Source: JBJSXJ01 sp044235425
Lineage (GTDB): Bacteria; Planctomycetota; Planctomycetia; Pirellulales; Pirellulaceae
Direction: 5' to 3'
DNA length: 64,000 bases
Assembly (NCBI GenBank): GCA_044235425.1
Contig: JBIIHW010000008.1
Location: 62,001 to 126,000, forward strand
The notes under the pieces are model-generated. The model saw only the letters and a program-made list of their open reading frames with translations, was not told the origin of the DNA and did no database searches. The first letter of the stretch is position 1. Every line of letters begins with the position of its first letter. Shown here piece by piece: positions 17,250 to 25,260 of this stretch. Made by a program: the position numbers and the translations under genes.

Positions 17250-17354
17250 CCCCAAACCCCAAACCCCAAACCCCGTACCCCGAACCCCGAACCCCGAACC
17301 CCGAACCCCGAACCCCGAACCCCGAACCCCGAACCCCGTACCCCATACCCCAAC
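17250..17354. repeat. Heptanucleotide array CCCCAAA / CCCCGAA
   Basis: Fifteen contiguous 7-bp units: three CCCCAAA, one CCCCGTA, eight CCCCGAA, then CCCCGTA, CCCCATA and CCCCAAC. The minus strand carries a GGGG run every seven bases and could form G-quadruplexes. The sequence recalls cyanobacterial STRR heptamers, a comparison from memory. Confidence 0.97.
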
Positions 17355-17375
17355 CCCTGCCCGGGCAGCAGACAC

Positions 17376-17403
17376 TTGCAGTTGGGCGGGGTGAACGTTA
17401 TCA
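17376..17403 (+). promoter_or_regulatory. Possible promoter of the TlpA-like lipoprotein gene
   Basis: TTGCAG (17376-17381) and TTATCA (17398-17403) are separated by 16 bp, 53 bp before the start codon and just after the heptamer array. The match is moderate only. Confidence 0.3.
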
Positions 17404-17456
17404 CAAGCGGGTCATGGTGTTCGTTGCACAAGGTACGAGCCTGAGGAGTTCACGGC

Positions 17457-18698
17457 ATGTCGAAGCGTCTATGGGGATTCGTGGGAGGGTTGAGTTTCTT
17501 CCTGGTGGGGTGCGATGGTGGGGCACAGAAGCCACCGCCGGCTCCGGAGGCTGTCAAGTCTGAGATTCTGCCTGGCGATAAGGCACCTGGGGATGCGGGG
17601 AAGGACGATGCCGGCAAAGCTGAAGGTGGCAAAGCTGAAGCTGGAAAGGCTGAAGGCGATGCGACGGCTCCGACGAACGGCACGCCGCCGGCTGATGAAA
17701 ATGCTGCCAATGCCAACCCTGTCCAGCAAGCACTGGACCTCATCCAAAACGGTGAAATCGATAAGGCGTTGGTTGTGATGCGCGCGGGTGCCAAGGCTGA
17801 TCCTCAAAATCGCGAACTGCTCTTGGGACTTACGCAGTTCACGATGGTCGCCGGGGCGCAGCAGATCCAGGTAGAAAACAATATCGAGAAGGCCACTCCA
17901 CTATTTCTCGAAGCCGCTCAACATGGTCGGCGACTGATGGCCGACTTCCAACCAATCTCGGCGCCCGAAGCCAATCTGTTGTCGAAGGTTTTCTATAACG
18001 AAGGTTGCATGCACGCTCGCAGCAAGAAGACCGACGAGGCGATGAAGTCGTTGGAGTTGGCGGTGTCGAATGGTTTTGATGATCTGAAGCTGCTGGATGG
18101 TGACGAGGACTTAACGAGTCTCCGAGATCTGGATGGTTTTAAGACGTGGCGGGGCGGGGTGGAGAAGACGATCCGCGAGCGTCGAGCGAAGGAATTGGCA
18201 GCTGAGTTCGCGGCCAATAAGCCGTTCCCCTTCGACTTCACACTGAATGATTACGATGGCAAGCCGCGGAAGCTCGCGGATCTTAAAGGCAAAGTGGTCC
18301 TGGTCGATATGTGGGCGACATGGTGTGGTCCCTGCGTGCAGGAGATTCCGCACTTGATTGAGCTGCACAAGAAGTATCGCGAACAGGGCTTTGAAGTGAT
18401 CGGTGTGAACTATGAGAACGAAGAGCCACCGCAAGCGGCCGGTGTGATCAAGAAGTTTGCGATGGAAAATGGGATGACGTATCCCTGCGTGATTGGCGAC
18501 GAGGCGACTCAGAATCAGATTCCGGATTTTCTCGGCTTCCCCACGCTCGTCTTCCTCGATCGCACCGGAACTGTGCGACTCAAGAAAGTCGGTTACACGG
18601 AACATGACATTCTGGAATCGATCATCACGACGCTGCTCGCGGAAAAGCCAGCTGAGCCGTCGGCGAGCAAGACGGAAGAAAAGCCCGCTGACAAGTAG
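17457..18698 (+). CDS. TlpA-like thioredoxin-fold lipoprotein
   Basis: Membrane-anchored thiol-disulfide oxidoreductase. A short signal peptide ends in the lipobox LVGC, so Cys19 is probably lipidated. A low-complexity linker (about 25-85) contains three 15-bp coding repeats (GKAEG-type). Residues 85-240 are helical and TPR-like (LLLGLTQFTMVAGAQQIQ, ARSKKTDEAMKSLELAVSNG). Residues 260-400 form a redoxin domain with the active site WATWCGPC, the IPHLIELHKKY helix and the cis-Pro loop near FLGFPTLVFL. Such proteins reduce periplasmic disulfides, for example in cytochrome c maturation, which would suit the many CxxCH cytochromes here. GGAG precedes the ATG. It converges with a DUF1501 gene 26 bp away. 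Confidence 0.88.
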   Translation: MSKRLWGFVGGLSFFLVGCDGGAQKPPPAPEAVKSEILPGDKAPGDAGKDDAGKAEGGKAEAGKAEGDATAPTNGTPPADENAANANPVQQALDLIQNGEIDKALVVMRAGAKADPQNRELLLGLTQFTMVAGAQQIQVENNIEKATPLFLEAAQHGRRLMADFQPISAPEANLLSKVFYNEGCMHARSKKTDEAMKSLELAVSNGFDDLKLLDGDEDLTSLRDLDGFKTWRGGVEKTIRERRAKELAAEFAANKPFPFDFTLNDYDGKPRKLADLKGKVVLVDMWATWCGPCVQEIPHLIELHKKYREQGFEVIGVNYENEEPPQAAGVIKKFAMENGMTYPCVIGDEATQNQIPDFLGFPTLVFLDRTGTVRLKKVGYTEHDILESIITTLLAEKPAEPSASKTEEKPADK

Positions 18699-18723
18699 TC
18701 GTTGAGGTCGAACACGACCGAGC

Positions 18724-20244
18724 TCAGGCAATTAAATCGGTGATGGCGGTGCCCGGACGAACCAAGTGCGGGCGACCGCCGGTGTCGAGCATTTCGAGTC
18801 CGGCGGGGATTCCGAGCAGATGGTAAATCGTGGCGACGAGATCATGCGGCGCCACGGGGTCGGCGGCGGGAAAGGCGGCATGTTTATCGGATCGGCCGTA
18901 CACGAAACCCGCTTTCGTTCCGCCGCCTGCTAAGACGGACGTGAAGCAGCCGGGCCAATGATCACGTCCATCTCGACCTGCTCCCGCATCGCTGTTGCGC
19001 TGCCCGATGCGAGGCGTGCGACCAAACTCGCCGGTCCACACGACCAGCGTCTCATCGAGCATGCCACGTTCGCGCAAGTCGTCGAGCAGTGCCGAGAACG
19101 CTTGGTCCGCGACGGGCATCAGTCGTTCCTTGAGGTCAATAAAATTACGACTGTGCGTGTCCCAGTAGACACTTACGTTTTTAATTCCATCGTTGGGCCA
19201 GAAGACCGTCACCAGCGGCACGCCCCGTTCGACCAATCGCCGCGCCTGCAGCACCGATTGTCCGTGCGGGTTCAGACCATATCGTTCCCGCATCGCCAGC
19301 GGTTCTTCTTCGAGTCGAAAGGCACCGCGCTGTTCGGCAGCTCCGGTAAGTAGCTGAAACGCTCGGTCGATGTTGCCATCATGCGCGCGCACCACCTGGT
19401 GTCGCTCCAGCGGCAAACGACTCAGTTCGCCCCGCAACAACTGACGATCGGCCAGACGCTGAGCGGAGATGTCGGGGGATAGCTGTAAACCATCGACGCG
19501 ATAGTTGGGCCGACTGGGGTCCTGATCGATGATCATGGGATCGTAGAGTGAGCCGAGCCAGCCGGCGAACGTACCTTGACTTTGTTCGACAAATCGTGGC
19601 ACGTCGTTTTCCAGCTTGGGACGCATCGCGATCGTGGTCGGTAACGCTCCTCGACCACGCCCAAGCTTGGCCAGGACCGATCCCATATTCGGCCATTGCA
19701 GTCGACGATTATCGGTCGGGGGAGGCGGCATGCCGGTCAGAAGGAAGTGAGTCGACGGCGTATGATCGGCATTGTTGTGGGTCATGGAGCGCACGATGCA
19801 AAGCCGATCCGTGCGCGTGGCCAGATGCGGAAAGTGCTCGCAGATCGGCAAGCTCGGCAGCCGACTGGCAATTGGCTTGAACTCTCCCCGGACTTCCGCC
19901 GGTGCATCGGGCTTCATATCCCAAGTATCTTGATGAGCGGGTCCGCCCCACATGAATAGCAGGATGCAAGCTTTCGCGCGACCAAACCCGTCGCTGGCTT
20001 TTTGTATGCCAGTTGGTGGACCACCAGCAGCCTGTGCTCCAGCGGCCTGTGCTCTAGCGGCCGTTGCTCCAGCAGCCTGTGTGGCATCATGCGCGGCAGC
20101 CTGTCTTCCGGCCAGCAGCTGTGGCAACCCGAGTCCCAGCAGACTCAAGGCGCCAGCTTGAAGAGCCGAACGACGATTCAGCTCCGCCAGTCGCTGCTGG
20201 ATCTGTCGACGCTGGAGTGCTTCGCGCAGGCTGGAATCGATCAT
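18724..20244 (-). CDS. DUF1501 protein, Tat-exported, without a cytochrome partner
   Basis: About 506 residues. The N-terminus has a twin-arginine signal (NRRSALQAGALSLLGLGLP) followed by a linker of four 15-bp coding units rich in Ala-Gly-Gln. The DUF1501 body shows ACILLFMWGGPAHQDTWDMK, VRSMTHNNADHTPSTHF, GEFGRTPRIG, RDHWPGCFTSVLAGGGTKAG and HDLVATIYHLLGIP. The domain belongs to the alkaline-phosphatase/sulfatase superfamily; the true activity is unknown. The start at 20244 (MIDSSLREAL) is preferred over 20301 because it gives a normal Tat leader. Unlike the other three DUF1501 genes here it has no adjacent cytochrome/DUF1549 gene; its neighbours are a convergent TlpA-like gene and a divergent MFS gene. 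Confidence 0.9.
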   Translation of the reverse strand: MIDSSLREALQRRQIQQRLAELNRRSALQAGALSLLGLGLPQLLAGRQAAAHDATQAAGATAARAQAAGAQAAGGPPTGIQKASDGFGRAKACILLFMWGGPAHQDTWDMKPDAPAEVRGEFKPIASRLPSLPICEHFPHLATRTDRLCIVRSMTHNNADHTPSTHFLLTGMPPPPTDNRRLQWPNMGSVLAKLGRGRGALPTTIAMRPKLENDVPRFVEQSQGTFAGWLGSLYDPMIIDQDPSRPNYRVDGLQLSPDISAQRLADRQLLRGELSRLPLERHQVVRAHDGNIDRAFQLLTGAAEQRGAFRLEEEPLAMRERYGLNPHGQSVLQARRLVERGVPLVTVFWPNDGIKNVSVYWDTHSRNFIDLKERLMPVADQAFSALLDDLRERGMLDETLVVWTGEFGRTPRIGQRNSDAGAGRDGRDHWPGCFTSVLAGGGTKAGFVYGRSDKHAAFPAADPVAPHDLVATIYHLLGIPAGLEMLDTGGRPHLVRPGTAITDLIA

Positions 20245-20465
20245 AACAAGGACTCGCGGGGTTAGGTTTGTCGTTTTCCTAGCTGCTGGCGTGTTTGTCA
20301 AGAATCACGAACGCTGGATCACGCAAAATCTGGGGACGCATAGTTGACGGCGGTGCGGCGAATGGTCGATGATTTAGCCCCGCGCGCTAGCGCCTAGCCC
20401 ACCCTGATTAACTCCGCTGCCCCTCCGCTTTCAGCCCTTCGCTACCAGCGGTAGAAAGTATCATC

Positions 20466-21989
20466 ATGAATGACGCGCCCCGGCCCTCTTTGACTCCCAT
20501 CCAATGGCTGATCTGCACCATCGCCGCTCTGGGCTTTGCCTTTGATATCTACGAACTCCTGATGGGGCCGCTGGTGTTTCCGGCGGCGATTCAGGAACTG
20601 ACCGGCCACGCCCCTGGTTCCAAGGAGTCTCTGGGGTGGATTCGCTGGTTGTTTTTTATTCCGGCGTTTGCGGGTGGAATCTTCGGGCTGCTCGGTGGCT
20701 ATCTCACCGATCTCTTGGGACGTCGCCGAGTGCTCACGTGGTCGATTCTGCTCTACGCCTTCTCAGCGTTCATCGCCGGTTACAGCACGTCAATTGAAAT
20801 GCTGCTGTTCATGCGCTGTTTGATTTTCATCGGTGTGTGCGTGGAATTCGTCGCGGCAGTTGCCTGGCTGGCGGAACTTTTTCCTGATCATACCCAACGC
20901 GAAAAAGTACTCGGCTCCACGCAGTTTTTCTCTTCGATCGGCGGCTTGCTGGTCGCTGTCGCAAACGGCTTGGCAGTAACCTATGGCAAAGATCTGCCGG
21001 CGATCGGATTGCCAGAATTCCTCAGTGGGCTGGGCGAAATCAAGGGTGATCATGCTCCGTGGCGCTACACGTTAATGTCGGGCCTGATCCCCGCCATTCC
21101 GCTCATCTTGATTCGTCCGTTCCTGCCCGAATCGCCCGCCTGGCAAGAGAAGAAGGCGAGCGGCACGCTACGTCGCCCCAGCATCCTCGAATTGTTCTCA
21201 CCCGAACTCTTGCGCACCACGATCGTCAGCACGATTATGGTGGCGTGTAGCTTCGGGGCGGCCTTTGGTGCGATTCAAATGGTGCCGCAGATCGTGCCGG
21301 GATTGCCCGAGGTCAAGGCGCTGGTGAAAAAATCCCTCGACGAAAATATCACTGAAGAGAAACAAGCGGAGATTAAGGCTCAGGTTAGTAAAAAGCTGGA
21401 AGGCGAGTCGGAAGAGAAAATTGCGGAGGAAATAAAGAAGCGAATGGAGATTGAGCGCCGCAAGATTGTCGGTCCCATCGAGCAGGGAGCTGCGGCGAAC
21501 GTAACCAAGGTTCAAGAAGTCGGCGGACTCATCGGTCGCGGAGTCTTCGCCATTCTCACGGTCTTTGTGCTCAGTCGACGCTCGCTCGTGCGAATGTTCA
21601 TTGTGCCGGGCATCATCTTGATGCCATTCATTTTCGCCTACGCTGCCGTCTCCGGACTCAGCCTGCTCTACGTTGGTATTTTCCTGGCGGGCTTGGTGAC
21701 GGTCGCTCAATACAGTTTCTGGGGCAACTATTTGCCGACGGTTTATCCAGTGCATTTACGCGGGACGGGCGAAAGTTTCGCGCACAATATCGGTGGTCGT
21801 ATGATCGGCACGTCGATGGCCTGGGTCACAACGACACTCGCCGCCTCGTCCATCGTGCCGCTCGATGAGGGACCGGCGAAAGTTGCCTATGTCGCCGCCG
21901 GTGTCTCCACAACAGTACTCATCATCGGCTTCCTCGCCTCCTTCTTCTTGCCCGATCCCGGCATCAAGATGCAGGAAGATCAGGAGTAG
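20466..21989 (+). CDS. MFS transporter with a charged cytoplasmic insertion
   Basis: A 507-residue major facilitator with about twelve helices. The first half has GGYLTDLLGRRRVLTWSILL, matching the MFS loop 2-3 signature, and RCLIFIGVCVEFVAAVAWLAELFP, typical of sugar/organic acid porters. Between the two halves, about residues 275-345 form a long charged helix-rich insertion (KSLDENITEEKQAEIKAQVS and on), which is unusual in length. The second half contains YLPTVYPVHLRGTGESFAHN, again sugar-porter-like. The substrate cannot be named. The stop codon lies inside the first unit of a 12-bp tandem repeat. A PQQ-propeller gene follows on the same strand. Confidence 0.86.
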   Translation: MNDAPRPSLTPIQWLICTIAALGFAFDIYELLMGPLVFPAAIQELTGHAPGSKESLGWIRWLFFIPAFAGGIFGLLGGYLTDLLGRRRVLTWSILLYAFSAFIAGYSTSIEMLLFMRCLIFIGVCVEFVAAVAWLAELFPDHTQREKVLGSTQFFSSIGGLLVAVANGLAVTYGKDLPAIGLPEFLSGLGEIKGDHAPWRYTLMSGLIPAIPLILIRPFLPESPAWQEKKASGTLRRPSILELFSPELLRTTIVSTIMVACSFGAAFGAIQMVPQIVPGLPEVKALVKKSLDENITEEKQAEIKAQVSKKLEGESEEKIAEEIKKRMEIERRKIVGPIEQGAAANVTKVQEVGGLIGRGVFAILTVFVLSRRSLVRMFIVPGIILMPFIFAYAAVSGLSLLYVGIFLAGLVTVAQYSFWGNYLPTVYPVHLRGTGESFAHNIGGRMIGTSMAWVTTTLAASSIVPLDEGPAKVAYVAAGVSTTVLIIGFLASFFLPDPGIKMQEDQE

Positions 21990-22044
21990 AAGTAGACGTA
22001 GAAGTAGACGTAGAAGTAGACGTAGAAGTAGACGTAGAAGTAGA
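21986..22044 (+). repeat. 12-bp tandem repeat beginning at the MFS stop codon
   Basis: Nearly five copies of GTAGAAGTAGAC, starting one base before the TAG stop (21987-21989). The unit is a multiple of three, so the array would read through in frame if the stop were lost. Confidence 0.96.
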
Positions 22045-22134
22045 AATAATGCACGTATGGGTACTGTTCGCGGCAGAGTGATTTAGTCGCGAAGTTGGTG
22101 TTCGGGATTCAATTGGCAAACGAAAGTGTGGAAC

Positions 22135-23553
22135 ATGAGTGCGAGTCCAAATCAGGTGGGTGGTCAGTGGCAGCGGCACGTACGGAGCCGTGGGTTCGCA
22201 GCACGTTGGCGGCATCTCCCGGTCACCCTGCGGCGGACTCTGCTGCTGCTTGCGCCGTGGGTGTCGTTGAGTGCTCCCAGCTATGGTCTCACTCTGCCCG
22301 CTCTGACTCCGCCAGCACTCGCCCAAGAAACACTGGCTCAAGAAACACTCGCCAGTGCCGCACCCGTGAAGCTGGCAGCTACCAGTGATTGGCCGCAGTT
22401 CCGCGGAGCACAGTCGAATGCGCTGGTCGGTGTGGAACCAGCACCGATGGAATGGTCGGAATCAAAAAACGTGACCTGGAAGACCGCGATCCCGGGACTC
22501 GGCTGGTCCTCGCCGGTCGTCGTGGGTGACCGAGTCTATCTCACCAGCGCCGTGCCGCAGGGGGAGGGTTTGTCGCTGCGTACGTTCGCCGTGAATGCCA
22601 AGACCGGCCAGATTGAGTGGGATCGCGAGGTGCGTGCGCTGCCGAAGAAACCTGCCATTCATTCCAAAAACAGTCACGCCAGTCCGACTCCGATTATTCA
22701 CGACGGATCGGTCTTCGTGCATTTCGGCACGCATGGCATGTATCGATTGAAAGCGGCAGATGGGACGATCGAGTGGAGTTGTTTGGAGCTGGAGTATCCG
22801 CCGATGCACGGCAATGGCGGTTCACCGGTTCTACACGATGGAAAACTTGTGGTCGTCTGCGATGGGAGCAAAGATCCCTTTGTTGCCGCGGTCGATGCGG
22901 CGACTGGCAAAGTGGCCTGGAAGACGCTGCGCGGCGTCAAAGCTCGGATCAATCATTCGTTCGTCACACCCACGGTGACGATCATCAACGGACAGGCGCA
23001 AGTGATGGCACCGGGGCCTGATCATTTTGCTGCATACGATTTGGCGACTGGAAAGGAATTATGGCGAGTGCTCGCCCCAGGCTGGTCGGTCGTTCCACAG
23101 CCTGCGATTGGTCACGGCATGGTCTTTTACAATCACGACTACGACAACCCTGAATTGATGGCGGTCAAGCTGGGCGGTCAGGGCGACGTTACCGATTCGC
23201 ATGTGGTCTGGCGACAGAAACGGGGCGCTCCCAGCACCCCGTCGCCCGTCCTGGTAGGCGATGAACTCTATTTCATCTCCGACGAGGGCATCGCGTCCTG
23301 TGTCGATGCTCGTACCGGAGAACGCCACTGGATGAAACGAATCGAGGGCAATTATTCGGCTTCCCCTGTCCATGTGGCCGGCCGCATTTTGTTTCTCAAC
23401 GAAACCGGTTTAGGTACGTGGGTAAAGGCAAGTAAGGAATATGAAGTGCTGGGCACGTGTGAAGTACCTGGTCGCACCTTTGCGACTCCCGCCTTTGTTC
23501 CCGGTGCCATGTATCTGCGCACCGACAGCACCTTGTACAAGGTGGCTAAGTAA
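22135..23553 (+). CDS. Exported PQQ-type beta-propeller protein
   Basis: About 472 residues. An N-terminal signal (hydrophobic core about 34-50) ends near LAQ, followed by two 15-bp coding repeats (AQETL). The mature part begins DWPQFRGAQSNALVG, the standard opening of planctomycete PQQ-repeat proteins, and then shows repeated blades: VYLTSAV, FAVNAKTGQIEWDREV, AAVDAATGKVAWKTL, AAYDLATGKELWRV, SCVDARTGERHWMKRI. These are BamB-like blades; no enzymatic PQQ-dehydrogenase active site is evident. The start could be the GTG at 22126, but the ATG at 22135 is the simpler choice. A sulfite-oxidase-family gene follows 116 bp downstream. Confidence 0.88.
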   Translation: MSASPNQVGGQWQRHVRSRGFAARWRHLPVTLRRTLLLLAPWVSLSAPSYGLTLPALTPPALAQETLAQETLASAAPVKLAATSDWPQFRGAQSNALVGVEPAPMEWSESKNVTWKTAIPGLGWSSPVVVGDRVYLTSAVPQGEGLSLRTFAVNAKTGQIEWDREVRALPKKPAIHSKNSHASPTPIIHDGSVFVHFGTHGMYRLKAADGTIEWSCLELEYPPMHGNGGSPVLHDGKLVVVCDGSKDPFVAAVDAATGKVAWKTLRGVKARINHSFVTPTVTIINGQAQVMAPGPDHFAAYDLATGKELWRVLAPGWSVVPQPAIGHGMVFYNHDYDNPELMAVKLGGQGDVTDSHVVWRQKRGAPSTPSPVLVGDELYFISDEGIASCVDARTGERHWMKRIEGNYSASPVHVAGRILFLNETGLGTWVKASKEYEVLGTCEVPGRTFATPAFVPGAMYLRTDSTLYKVAK

Positions 23554-23669
23554 GCACTGATACCGGAATGGTGTGGTAGTCGCGGATGGTGCGGACGCAG
23601 GCTGCGGACATCGTGCAGGTTCCTCTGACAGGTAGATGCTCGGTGAAGTTCATTTAGGAAGGGTGCGAC

Positions 23670-24860
23670 ATGTCGTCCAATCGACGAGTGTTTCTGGGCC
23701 AGGCGTTAACCGCCGCTGGTTTGGCGGCCGTTTCTTTTCCGCAGCGGCGACTGCGTGCTGAAGAGATTTATCCCGCGGGAAAATCGAAGGATTTGATCCT
23801 GCGCGGCAAGCAGCCTTTCAACGCCGAACCGCCCTTACCCAACCTCATGGGGAACTATCTCACGCCGGTGGAGCATTTTTTTGTACGCAACCATGCTCCG
23901 GTTCCCACCACTGACGTGGCCACGTTTCGCCTGAGCGTTGAAGGTTTAGTCCACAAACCGCTCTCTTTGTCGTTGGCTGAAATTCGTGAGCGGTTTAAAG
24001 CACACGACATCACCGCCACGCTCACTTGCGCGGGCAACCGTCGCATCGAACACGGCGCGATCAAGCCGCTAGGTGGCGTGCAGTGGGACGCGGGCGCCAT
24101 TTCCACCTCCACGTGGCAGGGAGCCGCACTCGCCGATCTGCTGGCCACAGCCGGCATTCAAGAAGGTGCCAAACATGTGTGGTTTGAGGGCCGCGATCAG
24201 ATTCAGGACAAAGATGGTTCGATCGGCACCTTCGATGGCTCCATTCCACTCGAAAGGCTCCAGCAAGTTGATCGCGACACTTTGCCTCTTGTCGCTTACG
24301 GCATGGCGGGCAAGCAACTGCCACCCGATCACGGTTATCCGCTGCGGACCGTTGTCCCCGGTTACATTGGCGCTCGCAGTGTCAAATGGCTCGGACGTAT
24401 CGTCGTAAGTGATCGACCGTCGGGCAATCGTTTTGTAGCGAGCGACTACAAAATCGTGGCCCAGGAAGCGAAAGAGTTCTATGCCAACTCGGCTCCGATC
24501 TATGCCTGGTCGACCAATGCCGCCATTTGCACGCCTGTCACGCAGACGAAATTGAATTCTCGCCAGTTGACGGTGCGCGGTTATGCGCTGGCTGCTGGCG
24601 AACGCAATTGCCGCATCACGCAAGTGGAGCTGTCACAGGATGGTGGACGTTCGTGGAAGAAAACTCAGCTCGGCAACGCTCAGCCCGGTTTCAACTGGGT
24701 CCATTGGCACGTGGATCTGGAGTTGCCTGCGGGTAATTCCGAGTTGATTTGTCGAGCGACGGATTCACGTGGTTTCACGATGCCGGAACGCGTGGAATGG
24801 AACGCTAAAGGCTACCTGTACAACGCCTGGCATCGTGTTCAGGTCTCGGTGAACTCGTAA
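23670..24860 (+). CDS. Sulfite-oxidase-family molybdopterin oxidoreductase, Tat-exported
   Basis: A 396-residue protein with an N-terminal Tat-like signal (SNRRVFLGQALTAAGLAAVS). The molybdopterin domain (about 50-265) has FFVRNHAPVP, the molybdenum-ligand Cys in TLTCAGNRR (Cys120), and DHGYPLRTVVPGYIGARSVK, all characteristic of sulfite oxidases. A C-terminal Ig-like dimerisation domain (about 275-390) ends with LIC/RATDSRG and YLYNAWHRV. There is no haem domain, so an external electron acceptor is needed. Oxidation of sulfite to sulfate outside the cytoplasm is the likely reaction, but related enzymes act on other substrates. AGGAAGG precedes the ATG. Confidence 0.9.
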   Translation: MSSNRRVFLGQALTAAGLAAVSFPQRRLRAEEIYPAGKSKDLILRGKQPFNAEPPLPNLMGNYLTPVEHFFVRNHAPVPTTDVATFRLSVEGLVHKPLSLSLAEIRERFKAHDITATLTCAGNRRIEHGAIKPLGGVQWDAGAISTSTWQGAALADLLATAGIQEGAKHVWFEGRDQIQDKDGSIGTFDGSIPLERLQQVDRDTLPLVAYGMAGKQLPPDHGYPLRTVVPGYIGARSVKWLGRIVVSDRPSGNRFVASDYKIVAQEAKEFYANSAPIYAWSTNAAICTPVTQTKLNSRQLTVRGYALAAGERNCRITQVELSQDGGRSWKKTQLGNAQPGFNWVHWHVDLELPAGNSELICRATDSRGFTMPERVEWNAKGYLYNAWHRVQVSVNS

Positions 24861-24950
24861 GCAGCCGAGCCGAAGGCAGAGTTTCATGCGGAATTTTCGG
24901 GGCTCGTTTCTCACGGACCGGCGTCCTTGCCGGCTGGACCAGTAAATCGT

Positions 24951-25241
24951 ATGAGTGATCGCGAGCAAGGTAATTTGCCGGCAGCAACTTCGTCTGTCAC
25001 GCAGTCTGATTCGGCAGCAAATTCAGATTCAGCCCGTGATCAGCGGCTGATGGCACTCGAAATCCAGCTGGCCCATCAGCAGCGTACGTGTGAGCAACTC
25101 AACGAAGTAGTCGTAGAACACACGAAGTCGATTCTGCGTCTGCAGGCGCAGCTGGCGCGGCTGGAAAACCAGCTGCGCGATTTGCGGCAAGGGCCACCGG
25201 AGCAGCGGGATCTGCTAGCCGAGCGACCGCCGCATTATTGA
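24951..25241 (+). CDS. slyX: SlyX family protein
   Basis: A 96-residue coiled-coil protein. After a polar N-terminal part, residues 30-78 carry the SlyX helix: LMALEIQLAHQQRTCEQLNE followed by VVVEHTKSILRLQAQLARLE. It ends in PPHY, the conserved SlyX terminus. The biochemical function of SlyX is not known. The start at 24951 is preferred over 24927 because it gives MSDREQ, a normal N-terminus. It converges with the enolase-superfamily gene 19 bp away. Confidence 0.88.
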   Translation: MSDREQGNLPAATSSVTQSDSAANSDSARDQRLMALEIQLAHQQRTCEQLNEVVVEHTKSILRLQAQLARLENQLRDLRQGPPEQRDLLAERPPHY

Positions 25242-25260
25242 TCGCCGTAGTGGGTCCAGT

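Larger units (their letters stand above)
16919..17456. other. Intergenic region with polypurine tract and C-rich heptamers
   Basis: About 540 bp between divergent genes. I see no gene. It holds a purine-rich stretch on the plus strand at about 17195-17247, made of GGAGAAGA-like units, running straight into the heptamer array at 17250-17354, and then a possible promoter for the TlpA-like gene. Confidence 0.6.

Noticed and set aside
17250..17354. Possible CRISPR array
   Set aside because: The units are contiguous 7-mers without spacers. The same applies to 51501-51569 and 4261-4391. No cas gene is present.
18706..18719. GGTCG-AACA-CGACC hairpin as terminator between convergent genes
   Set aside because: The stem is only five base pairs and has no T-run on either strand, so a terminator call is not supported.
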